Part shown: piece by piece, positions 24,102 to 37,298 of the stretch
Layout: every line of letters starts with the position of its first letter
How positions within the stretch are numbered: the stretch's first letter is position 1
Source of the DNA: Mucor racemosus
Lineage: Eukaryota; Mucoromycota; Mucoromycetes; Mucorales; Mucoraceae
DNA length: 64,000 bases
Assembly (NCBI GenBank): GCA_027405735.1
Contig: JAPEHQ010000007.1
Span: 1,017,001 to 1,081,000 of the forward strand
Direction: 5' to 3'
Program-made: the position numbers and the translations under genes
The notes under the pieces: model-generated
The model's input: only the letters and a program-made list of their open reading frames with translations
Database searches by the model: none
Told to the model about the DNA's origin: nothing

Positions 24102-26063
24102 ATGCTTGCTGCCTTTACTCGTAAATATACCTCTTCGTCTCTTATTGTGCTAAAGCCTGCATATATTCTATTCCAATCAACAGGATTTCGACGCTTTTTA
24201 TCTCAACAATCCATAAAATGGTTACCATGGGAAGACGCTTTACTACGAAACTACGTAAAGCATAACGGCAAAAAATGGAACGAGTTTGTACAGCATTGTT
24301 TACCTACTCGAACACCCAACCAATGTCAATTACGATGGACTGATGTGTTGGACCCTAGTCTCAAACAAGGACCATTTAGTAAAGCCGAGAAAGATTTATT
24401 ACTACAAGGTGTTGAAGCCTTGGGAAAAGGAAATTGGACAGCCATCAGCAAAGATTATTTACCACATCGATCACCTAGACGCATTGCCAATGAATGGTCT
24501 AGTAAACCAACTCCCTCTCCCTCTACCGTCCCGACTTTGACAACAGGAGACAAAATTAAGACTATCACTAGTAAAAAATGGACTACAGACGAGGATGAAC
24601 TTGTTTTAAAAGGAATTGCAGACTTTGGACAATCATCATGGGCCAAAATAGCATCAGAATATTTACCCTGGCGTACTCGAGTTCAGATTCGAAATCATTA
24701 TCGATCCAAATTAGATCCCTCCACCAAGAAAGATAAATGGACCGAGCATGAATTAGATTTATTATTAAGGCGAACTATAGTGTTTGGACAAGATTGGAAC
24801 AAAGTAGCTGAAGGCATTCGAGGAAGAACACCTGAGCAATGTAGCCAGATTTGGTTGAATGAATTAGATCCTGCTATGAACAAGGGACCTTGGTCAGATG
24901 AAGAAACTAGATTGTTTTGGGAACGAGTACATGAATGTAATGGTAATTTCGTAAAGATCTCAGAAGGATTGCCTGGTAGAAATCGATTAATTTGCTTTCG
25001 AAAGTTTTGGTCGACAGTGCGATATGATAAAGAGTTTGTAGTATTGTATGGAGATCAAATAAAAAGGGATAAATCAGAAAATGGGCCTACTTGGAGAGCT
25101 CGAGTTGGTAAACTCGTATGTGAATGGTTGACCAGTGAGCATAGTGTGCGACAATCATCGAATCATAGTATTGATTTACACCAATCAGGCCCATGGAACA
25201 AGGAAGAGTTATCAAAGTTAGAATTAATAGTTAATAAGCAACTGGAAAAGAAAGAGACCCTTAATCAAGGAGATTGGAAAAAGATATCCAAGCAGTTTTT
25301 AGGAAGAGATGCCCACCAATGTAAATATCAATATGATGAACATTTATCTGTTAAAAACCTCAAAAAGGGTACATGGACAGAGGAAGAGGATAATCTGCTC
25401 ACAACATTGATTGCTCAACATGGAACTTCAGATTGGGATAAAATTGTACAAAATATACCAAACCGCAATAAACGACAATGTGCCTATCGCTGGCATCGGG
25501 TTTTGCAATTCACACAAGGACAGACACAGATACCAAAGAACAAACGATTATCAGATTCAGAAAAAGCATTGATCCGAGAAGGCGTTGAAATGTTTGGGCA
25601 TAACTGGACAGCTATTCGCATGACATATCTACCAGAACGTACTCCTGAACAACTAATGCGATGGTGGAATTTCCAGCAAAAGAATCAAAATGATGATAAA
25701 CGAAAAGTATGGACAGAGGAAGAAGACAAAGCACTCAAATTTGCAGTTGGTAAATATGAAACCGAGTACGGACAAGTCCCTTCTTGGGCTGAAGTAGCTA
25801 AAATGGTTCAAGGTCGATCATCAAAACAATGCCGTACAAGATGGCTTTATTCATTACAACCCAACATTATAAAGGGAGCTTGGTCCCATGATGAAGAAAT
25901 GCAATTACTAGAAATGGTTCAAAAATATAAATTGCAGAAACTCAAATCTGGTGAAAGTATATGGCCTCTGGTTGCTAAAGGTTTGAATACAGGACGTTCA
26001 GATTGGGCATGCAGATTAAAATATGATTATATGCAACGTAAAGGACACAGATTTGCATTTTAG
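24102..26063 (+). CDS. Ten-repeat Myb/SANT protein with mitochondrial-like leader
   Basis: Single exon, 653 residues. I count ten Myb/SANT repeats at about 38-86, 88-134, 157-206, 210-257, 260-305, 361-415, 420-468, 480-525, 534-586 and 590-645, each with the three spaced aromatics and a recognition helix such as RTPNQCQLRW, RNKRQCAYRW or RSSKQCRTRW. Animal c-Myb has three and SNAPC4 about four and a half, so ten is exceptional. The repeats run almost edge to edge with no other domain. Residues 1-37 (MLAAFTRKYTSSS, later GFRRFLSQQS) are rich in Arg/Lys/Ser with no acidic residue, like a mitochondrial presequence. If real, it could be an organellar DNA-binding protein; a nuclear SNAPc-like or telomeric role is the alternative. 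The start is the first ATG in an open frame. It converges with the PFK2-like gene 168 bases away. Confidence 0.82.
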   Translation: MLAAFTRKYTSSSLIVLKPAYILFQSTGFRRFLSQQSIKWLPWEDALLRNYVKHNGKKWNEFVQHCLPTRTPNQCQLRWTDVLDPSLKQGPFSKAEKDLLLQGVEALGKGNWTAISKDYLPHRSPRRIANEWSSKPTPSPSTVPTLTTGDKIKTITSKKWTTDEDELVLKGIADFGQSSWAKIASEYLPWRTRVQIRNHYRSKLDPSTKKDKWTEHELDLLLRRTIVFGQDWNKVAEGIRGRTPEQCSQIWLNELDPAMNKGPWSDEETRLFWERVHECNGNFVKISEGLPGRNRLICFRKFWSTVRYDKEFVVLYGDQIKRDKSENGPTWRARVGKLVCEWLTSEHSVRQSSNHSIDLHQSGPWNKEELSKLELIVNKQLEKKETLNQGDWKKISKQFLGRDAHQCKYQYDEHLSVKNLKKGTWTEEEDNLLTTLIAQHGTSDWDKIVQNIPNRNKRQCAYRWHRVLQFTQGQTQIPKNKRLSDSEKALIREGVEMFGHNWTAIRMTYLPERTPEQLMRWWNFQQKNQNDDKRKVWTEEEDKALKFAVGKYETEYGQVPSWAEVAKMVQGRSSKQCRTRWLYSLQPNIIKGAWSHDEEMQLLEMVQKYKLQKLKSGESIWPLVAKGLNTGRSDWACRLKYDYMQRKGHRFAF

Positions 26064-26230
26064 AATAAAGCATTGCTTGTTTTCCATTACGAAGGTCTTT
26101 ATTTTTTGAAACAAAATTATAAGAATGTAATTTAGATATCAAAGTTTGCTATTGTATATTTATTTGTCTAAATAACTACTTTAAAGTTGCTAGTGTAGAG
26201 CACTAAAAAAAATGCATTCCAACATTTGAA

Positions 26231-28135
<1,905 letters not shown>

Positions 28136-29209
28136 TATATACTTTTTTTTTTATTAGTAGATAAAGAAACAATTAGAAATGAAGAAGGGTTTTAAAAGCA
28201 CCAAACTTTTATTCCATCACCACAAGATTACGTTGAAACGCCGAATTTCAAATAGAAAAGTTTTGCAGCATGAGATAATTAGACAGGCAATCAAAATGGA
28301 ATGTGTTACACCATGTTTTCTGCAGAATCAAAGTTTAAAAGGTTACCTTACCTTTCGAATTAATTACATGTCATAAAATCGAGCTTTTGTTAGCTTCTAT
28401 AACTTCCTGCTACCACTCCAATTGCAAGGTGTCTTTCATATTCACCAAAAATTATTTAGAAAATTAGTAATTAAAACTTGGTCTGATAATCGAGTTGATT
28501 TTTAGGCGAAAATAAATTTTGGCTTAAACAATGATAAAACGCTTTTATATCTTTCCAAATCATTATATTGATCAAATGGTTTCCAAAACATATTCTAAAA
28601 ATCCTTATTCAGTTAATATATTCTATTATGTCTATGCAAATCAAATATATTTGCTTTCCTATGGATGAATATACACGCTTTTTGTGTTTAATTATATGCA
28701 TATAATGTGCATTCTGCAGTTTAATTTACACAGTTTTCAGGTTAGATCAATAAATTAGATTTTAATGAATCCATATACACGTTCTCAGTAGTAAGGAATA
28801 ACTCCATGTACGAAATGTGTATATATCATATACGGGAGAGAGATATGCTTTATTTATAATATACACCTTTTGGTCATATATTGTATGTAAATGTAAGTTT
28901 AGTTGATTGGAATTAATTCCCGTTGCCAGTAAATGAACCAGGTATAAAATATTATTTATCATAAAAATACCAAAATTTAGTTTATTAGCCTATAACCCTT
29001 TTCCTTATCTTCTAATAATAGTAAACACTTCTTTATATTTTTTGTTTCTCGTAAAAGCTAACTCCATAATTCTTTGATTACTTTTTATTTTTAAAGAATC
29101 AGTTAAAAAATATATATATTTACTTAAAAAATTGTACCTTGGTTTGTTCTGTTATACTTTATAATTGACAAACCATTGACCTACTATGATACTTTGAATT
29201 ATTTTAGCT
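28136..29209. other. AT-rich spacer
   Basis: No gene seen. The first 50 bases hold a T-rich stretch and the PFK2-like promoter on the minus strand. Short open frames lack coding-like composition. Confidence 0.35.
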
Positions 29210-30620
29210 CAATTCTCAAAATCGGTACACCCCCTTCTATACCTAATCTATTATCAAACGATTTCTAAGATAGACATATACCTCAGGCACTGCAAAAATA
29301 AACACAAATTGGTCGTAGATTGTAGTATGCTACTTGTTTCTAAAAATATGCTATACCTCACAAAAGACTCAAAAACGCGTAAAATTCACTGCTTTTTCCT
29401 TGAAAACTGGTCCCACTTTTTATCCCTGTTCTACTTTTTTTTTCATTAAATAACACCAAGAAAAAATTATATGCCAGTGTACCTGAGATGTCCAGTTTTA
29501 ATCCAAAAGCAAGTATTCAGAAATATCCTATCTCTAGCAGTTGGTATTAATTTTTCGGTGCTAAGGTTTCAGATTTTTTACGCGTATTTCACTGCTAAAG
29601 GATTGAAAACTTTGAGGCTTCATATCTCCAGAAAAAATTAAGCTATACTAACTTTTTTTAATAATAAAACTTACTTGTTTTGAAGTGCTTTATAACATAT
29701 TTGAATATAAAAAAATTCTGAGCACTTTTATTTTTTTTGACATTTCTATAGTAGGTTTCAAAATATTGGTTAAATTGAGCAACATTTTTTTTGCATTCAT
29801 ATCATTAAGCTCCTTAAGCTCTCTCGGATCCAATTTAGAGTTTTTTAAAATATTAATTTTTTGTGGAGATATTCTCAAAAATGTGTACAAAAAGGTACTT
29901 CCATTTCTAGCTTCCATTTTTCCCTTATATACCCTCATCCCATATTCTAAATCTGAAAAAAAAATTGGACAAAAATCTTGTTTTCTCTACAGAAAATGCA
30001 GCTAGAAGGTTCAGCAATAGCTCGATCGATAGATAATTTTTTTGTGCATTATTTTCGTTTATTACATCATAAATATGTTTATAAAAAGTGATGTGTATCT
30101 TCAAAAAACCTCCAAAATTTCAATTGCATTTTACGCACAATTTAATGTGGAATATTTGTTTAATTTTTATTTAGATGGATGCAGAATTTGAAACTGTGCA
30201 AAAACTATTTAATATGCTAGGTCGACTTACTATACAGCTCATCAGCTATTAAACGATTTTGTTTTTTTGAATCATTTTTCGTTCATTTCGACAAATAAAT
30301 TTTGGAACCCCGGTATAATAGGGTACAAGGGTACAAGCTGTGATAAGTCCCTATTATTTTGATTATCTCGACGAAAAGTCAATATTTTTTGCTAAAACAA
30401 AAAATGCAGAGCAGTTTTCAGTTGGGTCTACCTTGTCAATACAAAAAATCAATACCTCAATTCAGGTGTACCGTTTTTTATAGTCAATTTCAAGTCCATT
30501 TTTGGTCAATTTTTGGCCAGTGCACTTATAATCTGGTATTAATATCTCCATTTTCGGAGAGATATCAATGGCCCATAGAGTGAAGATACATCTTCATTGG
30601 AGATTTCACGTAATTCGACT
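29210..30620 (-). repeat. Dispersed repeat family 1, copy B (inverted)
   Basis: Reverse complement of copies A and C: the ACGCGTAAAATTCACTGC block near 29377, TTTCAGATTTTTTACGCG near 29568, the RVYKGKMEAR-coding block at 29690-29938, ATGTGTATCTTCAAAAAACC near 30091, and the TCTCGACGAAAAGTC motif near 30366. It extends past the CTTTTTATCCCTG block at 29419. The left end is set near 29210, where similarity to copy C fades. The copy appears uninterrupted. Confidence 0.75.
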
Positions 30621-33356
30621 CATTATAGAGCAAAAACATTGGAAATCCATTTGAAAACCATTTGAAACCTACTTTTTCAATAGTTCAATAGTAAAAAACC
30701 GACAACAAAAACCTTCTTCTTATCTACTAGGTGAATTTTGAACCTAATGGCTTCCAACTTTACATAATATTAGATGCACGTCTTTGACATGGTGGCCTCA
30801 AAAAAGGGGAATTTCCACAACCTATTGCTGTGCGTCGAAAAAATCATCACCAAAGTGCTCCTAATAGCCTACTGCGCGCTTTTATTGAAAATAATTAAAT
30901 TCACAACCTCTATAATTACTAATCCAAATAAGCTGCCACTTTACATGAATATAGGTATGATGGTATGAATAGATACTACACGTATTTCAACAAATTATCA
31001 GCTTCCGTGAATGATTGTAGAATTGGTACGTTTGAAGTTTGAATAAAAAATTAGTTACCTGCTGTTTGCACCTACTAAGGTCAGTAGGCTAACCAGTTCT
31101 CGCCAAATATGGATCCAAATGAGGTCCCATTGCAATGACAAGTACTTCTGGTATTGATCCACAAAACTTCAAAAAGTTTAGCTTCCCGAATTGCTGTGGA
31201 AATGGGGAAATAAAAACACGTACTTGTTTTAACCATTTAATACTACAGCTACAACAGTATCCAAAATAAATTTTATAGCATTCCATTGATTTTCTGGTTA
31301 AACCAACGTAGGGATCAAAAACGCACTTTTTTCGAATGGAATTTGTGGCCTAGCTAACCATGTAAAATTAGAAATAACGCTAAATCAGCCAAAACCAGCC
31401 TATATGGCTATAACAACTACCTAAATTAATAAGTAAACATCTTCTTTAAGTATAATCTGAAATGTCAAAACCGTCTTAAGAAATAATCTTGCCAAAATAT
31501 TACACTTTTTTATTAACAATAATACGTCTAGAGGATGTATTTATATACTTTTCATTATAACTACTACACAAAATTACTATCTAAGAACATTATACCAATT
31601 AACTAAGACGCATATGAATCAACGTGGACACCTGTTGATTTACTATAATACCAAATATTGACTGAGATCTTGAATGTGCGACCTAGGATATAATATTGAC
31701 ATAACATAATCAAACTTATAGTGCAATGTATTCTACATCTATTCTTCAAAAAAACGCCGGATTTCAAATATTGATCCCAACAACTGTACATAAAAAGTAC
31801 CAAAAATCGTAAATACTTGTTTCATTAAACGAGTTTTTTCATTAGATATATGGTATATAAATAATCAAATTTTCATTTTATTGACTTTTTACACTTTTTG
31901 GACAAAAACTTCATTGTACTTTCCAATATTTTTTCGAGTAATTTAGCTATCATATTATTGACCAAAATGCATTTGTACTAAATATCCTCAATTCAAAATT
32001 TGGAAGCATATCTTGAACTATTATGTAGTAAAATACATTTTACAATTACGATTTTGCCACGCATATCGTAAACTCACTTTTCAAACGAACTGTGCTACCA
32101 TATAATCAAAAGTTTTGATCAATAATTTTAGCGTCAATACATCTTTGTCGAAGATTTTTTTTACATAAAGGCCTTATTATATACCGTATATACGTAAAAT
32201 ACGCGATATATTTGTGTCTTGCGTGCTACTTTTATATCAGACTCTTGGGTATCAATCGACACGTCTGAAACTACAAACTATAGTCAAGACCCATAAAATA
32301 GTAGTAGTGGTATCTACAGTAATTCATAGGCTTTTATGCTAAGCTCTATCTCGGGAAAGCTTTGTACTTTAAGCAATGAGTAGCATTTAAAGTATTCGCA
32401 ACATCTCAAATTTATCAAAATGCGCTCTTTCAAGTGAGCTAATTCATGCGTTTTTTGTTTTTGTGATACACAGAGCATTCTAGATGCAATGTTGGTATTG
32501 AAAACCCCCATTTTCCAATACTTTACATGATCCAAATTACTAATGTTCTTAAAAGATAAGCAGATAATTGAAATAAAAATCTTTTAATGTACGCGACAAA
32601 CAAAGATGATAAGCAACGGAGTACCGTAAATTAATTTCAATAATAATACACAATCAGTTCAAGTCTGTAGGGATAACAGAATTCACATGTTGTGTGAGTC
32701 AGTTGTCCAGAATACAATTTATAGATGTCACGAGCAAACCAGGTCATTTTTTACGTTTTGAATACAACAAATTTCACTCGCTAATGATGTTATCAATCGT
32801 CTGTATTGCTAATTATATATACAAAAGACTAGCACTATCTTTATGCTTGATGATTGGTGCGACACCGCAGCAATAAAATGTTGTCAATTGATTAGGAAAA
32901 TACGAATGCATGTTTATACAAATATGTGCTAACCTTCCTTTGTCGAACTAATTAACGATGGATACATTGCATGATCAAAATATAAACATTTATATTTCAG
33001 GTCATATGGGACATTTGAATGTTCAATTAATCATTCTTTATATATTTATGGGATATTTACTGATTTTTTTTTTATTTAAAAAATAATTGTTTGTGTGTTT
33101 ACTTGTATTGCAAAAGGAATACTAAAAAATAAAAATAAAAATAGCATATCATAAGTTGTGTGATCGTATTGTTTCAGTATAAAAAAAGTACAAAAGAGTT
33201 TGGGAAGAAATGGAAGTATAGTAGTAGTAGTAGTAGTAGTTGGTAATCAACTTCATAGTGATAGTATAACAAAAGAAAAACAGTGATTTACATATTATAT
33301 AAACGGGGAGAGGATGTGAGAAACATACAAATATAGACACATGATATTCAAAACAT
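30621..33356. other. AT-rich spacer with weak repeat similarity
   Basis: No gene is supported. The stretch at about 31450-31720 resembles 49480-49690 (AATAATCTTG..AATATTA..TGTATTTAT, TTGATTTACTATAA, CTGAGATCTTG), the sequence just upstream of repeat copy C, so the repeat block may be longer than its three clear copies. A TAG trinucleotide microsatellite lies at 33219-33241 just past the protease stop. Confidence 0.35.
33219..33241. repeat. (TAG)n microsatellite
   Basis: Seven or so tandem TAG triplets in the 3' flank of the subtilase gene. Confidence 0.85.
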
Positions 33357-34780
33357 TTAAATATCACCAAGGAAACCCTTCAAGATTCCATCAACACTAT
33401 CAACAGCATCTGATAACTTTCTCTTGAAATCCTTTTCACCAGAGTCGTTATAGATAAGTAAATTGGGAGTATCCTCAGGGATCTTATCGAGTGCATCCTT
33501 AGTAGCCAAGTTTAAGATCTTTTCCTTGATGTATTTAGGTGTAACTTCGCCCTCTTCCAAACTTAAAAAGTAAGCAGCGAGACCAGCTACATGAGGCGAA
33601 GCCATAGATGTACCAGAGATGGTATTTGTAGCATAACGACTACCTCTCCATACAGACAAAATGTTCAAACCAGGAGCAAACACATCTACACAAGAACCAT
33701 AATTGGAGAAATAGGCACGTTCATCACTGATAGTAGAAGCACCAACTGTGATAGCAAGCTCTGCTGCGGCAGGTGAATAATCACAAGCATCACGGTTATC
33801 ATTACCAGCAGCGACAGCAAATACAATACCAGAATCAACAGCACCATTGACAGCAAGATCTAATGAAGGAGATTTGCCACCACCCAAACTCATATTGGCA
33901 ACAGCGCCCTTATATTTCTTATTGCTCTTCTTGGCAGAAGCAGCTTCCTTGAGATGTTCAGTAGTAGCCCAATCAACACCACGGACAACATCACTCATTG
34001 TACCACTACCATTGCTTCTCAAGACTTTAACAGCAACAGGTTGTGCTTTCTTGGCAACACCATAACGTTTACCGGCAATAGTACCAGAACAATGACTACC
34101 ATGACCGTTACCATCCTCATCACGATCACCGCTAGGTACGGTATGACCCCAGATAGCACGGCCTTCAAAATCAATATGATCTACATTGACACCAGTATCA
34201 ATGACATAGACTTTAACACCTTCACCACCATCAGGGTTGTATTCATATTTTTGGTAATTTTTGAATGTGAGAGGATCAGCATGAGAAACACGAGAAAGAC
34301 CCCAAGGTGCATTACGTTGCAATTCATTTGCATAAACCATAGAATCATGTTCAACAAAAGCAACCTATTCTTGTTATTAATTATATGATATCTAAAAGAT
34401 AATAGTATTCAACTTACATCATCAGATTGACGAATAGCTTCCAATACATGATCATCAAATCTACCAGCATAACCCTTAAGATTTGGGGTATCATAAACAT
34501 GAGCAATTCCAGCCTTGGCAACATGAGGGTTCAACCAGTCCGTAATTTTATAATTGTCATTTGATTTCTCAGAAAGAGCACTAATCCAAGAAGCATGTTC
34601 TTTAATTTCATGGGATTGGAGATTATCTTTGAGAACGACAATGTAAGAATTGGCAACAACTTCAGCATCAGGGGAAATATACAAAGGAGCCATGTCATTA
34701 GTTGAGTCTTGATAAGAGAGAGGCTTTGCACTAGCTAAAGTGGCTACCATCAATGCACTTGCGATAAGACTAAGTTTCAT
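33357..34780 (-). CDS. Secreted subtilisin-like serine protease (proteinase K family, S8A)
   Basis: Two exons on the minus strand, 34418-34780 and 33357-34364, joined in phase 0 across a 53-base intron, give 456 residues. The start is the ATG at 34780, which opens a classical signal peptide (MKLSLIASALMVATLASAKP). An inhibitor_I9 propeptide follows (SYIVVLKDN to about residue 125, ending FVEHDSMVYA). The S8 catalytic triad is complete: D177 (VIDTGVN), H209 (GHGSHC) and S374 (GTSMASPH), with oxyanion N309 (AAGNDNRDAC). It fits fungal vacuolar or extracellular proteinase-K-like enzymes such as cerevisin (Prb1) relatives. A C-terminal tail of about 60 residues beyond the core carries LNLATKDAL, also seen in cerevisin-type enzymes. 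A TATATAAA-like element lies about 85 bases upstream. Family certain; vacuolar versus secreted undecided. Confidence 0.93.
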
Positions 34781-36182
34781 TTTGAGAAAAGATTTGAGTT
34801 TTTTGTAAGAAAAAAAAAAGAAAAAAAAGATAAGGTACCTCAAACATGGAAAAATGGCATCGATATTTATATATTTCGATATTGAATGCACGATAGAAAT
34901 AAAGAAAAAAGTGCACGAATGACCACTGATTAGCGACAATGTGACCTTTTGGACCCCCCAAGTAAAGTAGATGTAAGACCCGATGATTCGCTTGGAAATT
35001 GCATGATTCTATTTGTATATTTGTAAATCAATTTTAGTTTTAATTGAATTTATACATAAACATGATCATTCTCCAAGAAATTATACTTTTTAAATGATAA
35101 AATGACTAACCAGCAACAGCTTCTCGCACAGTGTAGTATATTCTATTTCATTAGCTATTCCAGAATCCCGATAATTGAACCAATCAATCCTTGGGGTGGT
35201 GATCTATGAAAATTCACACATTGGATAGCACCATTACGAGCTTTAATTGCTTTATAGATAGATAGGTAGTTAGTTTCAAGATATGAGACTGAACTTAAAG
35301 TTAATTAATCAATACTACGCAAAATATTCAAATCGGGCATTTGTACTATAATGATGTAAAACTTGGCGTAACTCTTCTTATTACTCCCCTTTTTTTTTTC
35401 GCATTATCAAAATCAACTGGTAAAGAAACCTAGGTAAACACATTTCCATATAAAGGGTATTTTACTACATGTTACTTGATAATGTAAACGCCCCCCTTCT
35501 AAATATAAGGCCTCATATGATCTTTTATTTCAACTTTTACCACAAGAATCAAAAAGGTGATATGCAGTTCCTAATTGTGTAAATTAATGTGCCTAGTTGC
35601 TATGCAAAATTAGTTTCTGATTGCTATGGAAAAAATTGATGCCATGATTTTCTGCAACTACTCATGCAGAGCATTGATTTTTTAGAGATCATTATGCATA
35701 ATTACCTGTTACTAGAGGAGCTCGCTCATTTGATTGTATTTGTACCCAATTCATTCAAATTTATTTGCAATGAAAGAAGAAAGTTTATATGCGATAGATG
35801 AAATTAGGGTTAAATCTTCCACTTTATCTTCTAAAATAATTGAATTGAGTACCAACACCCCTAATTGTCATTGCTTCAATTGTTCTAGGTGAAAAAAGCT
35901 ATTACTTGTAATTGTAAACGATACGCATTGGCATTTATTTGAGGGTACACGCTATTTTTATACGGAAATTTGTGTTACATCCACATAATTATAGGCACTT
36001 CAATGTACAAAAAAGTATAGCTTTAATGTTTATCTATTACTTGCTGGCCAGACGAGAGAATTCGAGTACACAAATACAACTACATTATAAGATATGTACC
36101 TTTGATTACGCATATTCCTGATCAAATGATCGAAAACACGGTATTTTTAAAGAATTATTTTATGCACTTTTTGCACAAATCT
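34781..36182. other. Spacer upstream of the subtilase gene
   Basis: Contains the protease promoter at its left edge; otherwise AT-rich with no supported coding region. Confidence 0.35.
34863..34874 (-). promoter_or_regulatory. TATA-like element of the subtilase gene
   Basis: Minus-strand ATATATAAATATC lies about 85-95 bases upstream of the ATG at 34780. Support is consensus and spacing. Confidence 0.4.
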
Positions 36183-36360
36183 AAGGCCGTTCAATCTCGC
36201 TACGCTCAATTACGGCGTCGCCCTGCGGGCTCGCTTTTGCAATTTTTTTAATGAATGTATCATATGACTGACAGTTTTACCTTGTTACGCTCAATTGCTG
36301 TCTCTCTAATCGAAAAATATATGTTTTTATAGCAAATATTAATGAGGTTTATAAACATCC
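36183..36360 (+). repeat. Repeat X, left copy
   Basis: Contains AATCTCGCTACGCTCAATT then GGCGTCGCCCTGCGGGCTCG, an unusually GC-rich spot, and AATGAATGTATCATATGACT followed by GACAGTT. The second part recurs almost exactly at 40795-40920, and the first part recurs at about 47258-47320. The three copies define a direct-repeat family. Confidence 0.7.
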
Positions 36361-36610
36361 TTTTTTTAAAAAAAGAAAACTCTGATCTTGATTGACCTGC
36401 CCCTTTTTTTATAAAAACCACCTTTTGTAGTATATTATTAGAAACTATCTTCTATTTCTCTTCTACTCATTTGATCACGCAGACAATTATGTATAGGATG
36501 TGAAAGGGTCTCCTACATATCTCGCCTTGTTTGGTGCTGTAGATGGAACCGGCCAATTTAATTAAGGAAATTGAATGCAGATACCGAGGAACCATTTGCA
36601 AGTACTCAAT

Positions 36611-36714
36611 TTGGTTCTGGTAAAGCATTAAATAGATTGGCTTGGGATAAAAAGAGTAAAATGACAGCAATAGGTTCCAGGGATAGCCATGTTTATGTTT
36701 ATAACATTGGAAAG
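36611..36714 (+). pseudogene. WD40-repeat gene fragment in repeat W, copy 1
   Basis: The translation reads GSGKALNRLAWD, then AIGSRDSHVYVYNIGK, then a GTAAG donor. This is one WD40 blade with the final exon-intron junction preserved. The twin at 46411-46517 has GSSDGHVYVYDIGE, closer to a canonical WD repeat, so this copy has decayed more (SSDG to SRDS, D to N). No other blades follow. The parental gene is not in the window. Confidence 0.6.
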
Positions 36715-37289
36715 GTAAGACGAAAAATCAATGTAAATTAACTCTAGCGCGATAATTAGAACCTGATACTACATTGCCATTGAATAAAATACTACACAGT
36801 ATTGGCAGATATAAAGTTTTACAGTAATAAACTTGAATCAAGTGGGTACAGCATCGTGGATCCTTGAAAAAGCTCTCAAATATCGTAAAATATCTTACTT
36901 TTAAGACTTATAGGGCTTATAAGCGGTAATTTAGTTTCGAAAATTATTCTTGTCCAGATCATCAATTTTGACATTTTCCAATTTTTTTTCTGATTTTGCA
37001 GATCTAGAGTTAATTATACTACCAATCATAAAAACAAAAATATGCACATATACAGAATTTAGCGCTCTATTTGCTTAATAAAAAATAACAAATTTTTTTA
37101 TTGCAAAATATTACATAAAAATCCTTTAACCAAAAAACCGTTTTTGGGACAAAAGTACAAATTCTCATTACTTAACATTTAATATTAAGCTTTTATAAAA
37201 TGTGTATCAGTTATAGCTACAATTTGTTTTCACAATGTAGTATATTTAAACGTTGATTTTGGTATCGAAATTTGATTTTTCTGTTTTTT

Positions 37290-37298
37290 GATCAAAAT
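37290..37298. repeat. LINE target-site duplication, left (GATCAAAAT)
   Basis: The 9-bp GATCAAAAT flanks the LINE here and at 40185-40193; the empty copy of the target at 47086-47094 has it once. The duplication may be 10 bp, since a T precedes both copies. Confidence 0.85.

Larger units (their letters stand above)
36611..37298 (+). repeat. Repeat W, copy 1, left part (interrupted by LINE)
   Basis: Closely matches 46411-47098 over its whole length. It begins with the WD40-like coding fragment and continues through a non-coding stretch ending GATCAAAAT, where the LINE begins. The right part resumes at 40185. Confidence 0.8.

Noticed and set aside
30774..31286. Short ORFs on both strands next to repeat copy B
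   Set aside because: No motif, and the region is probably repeat-derived.
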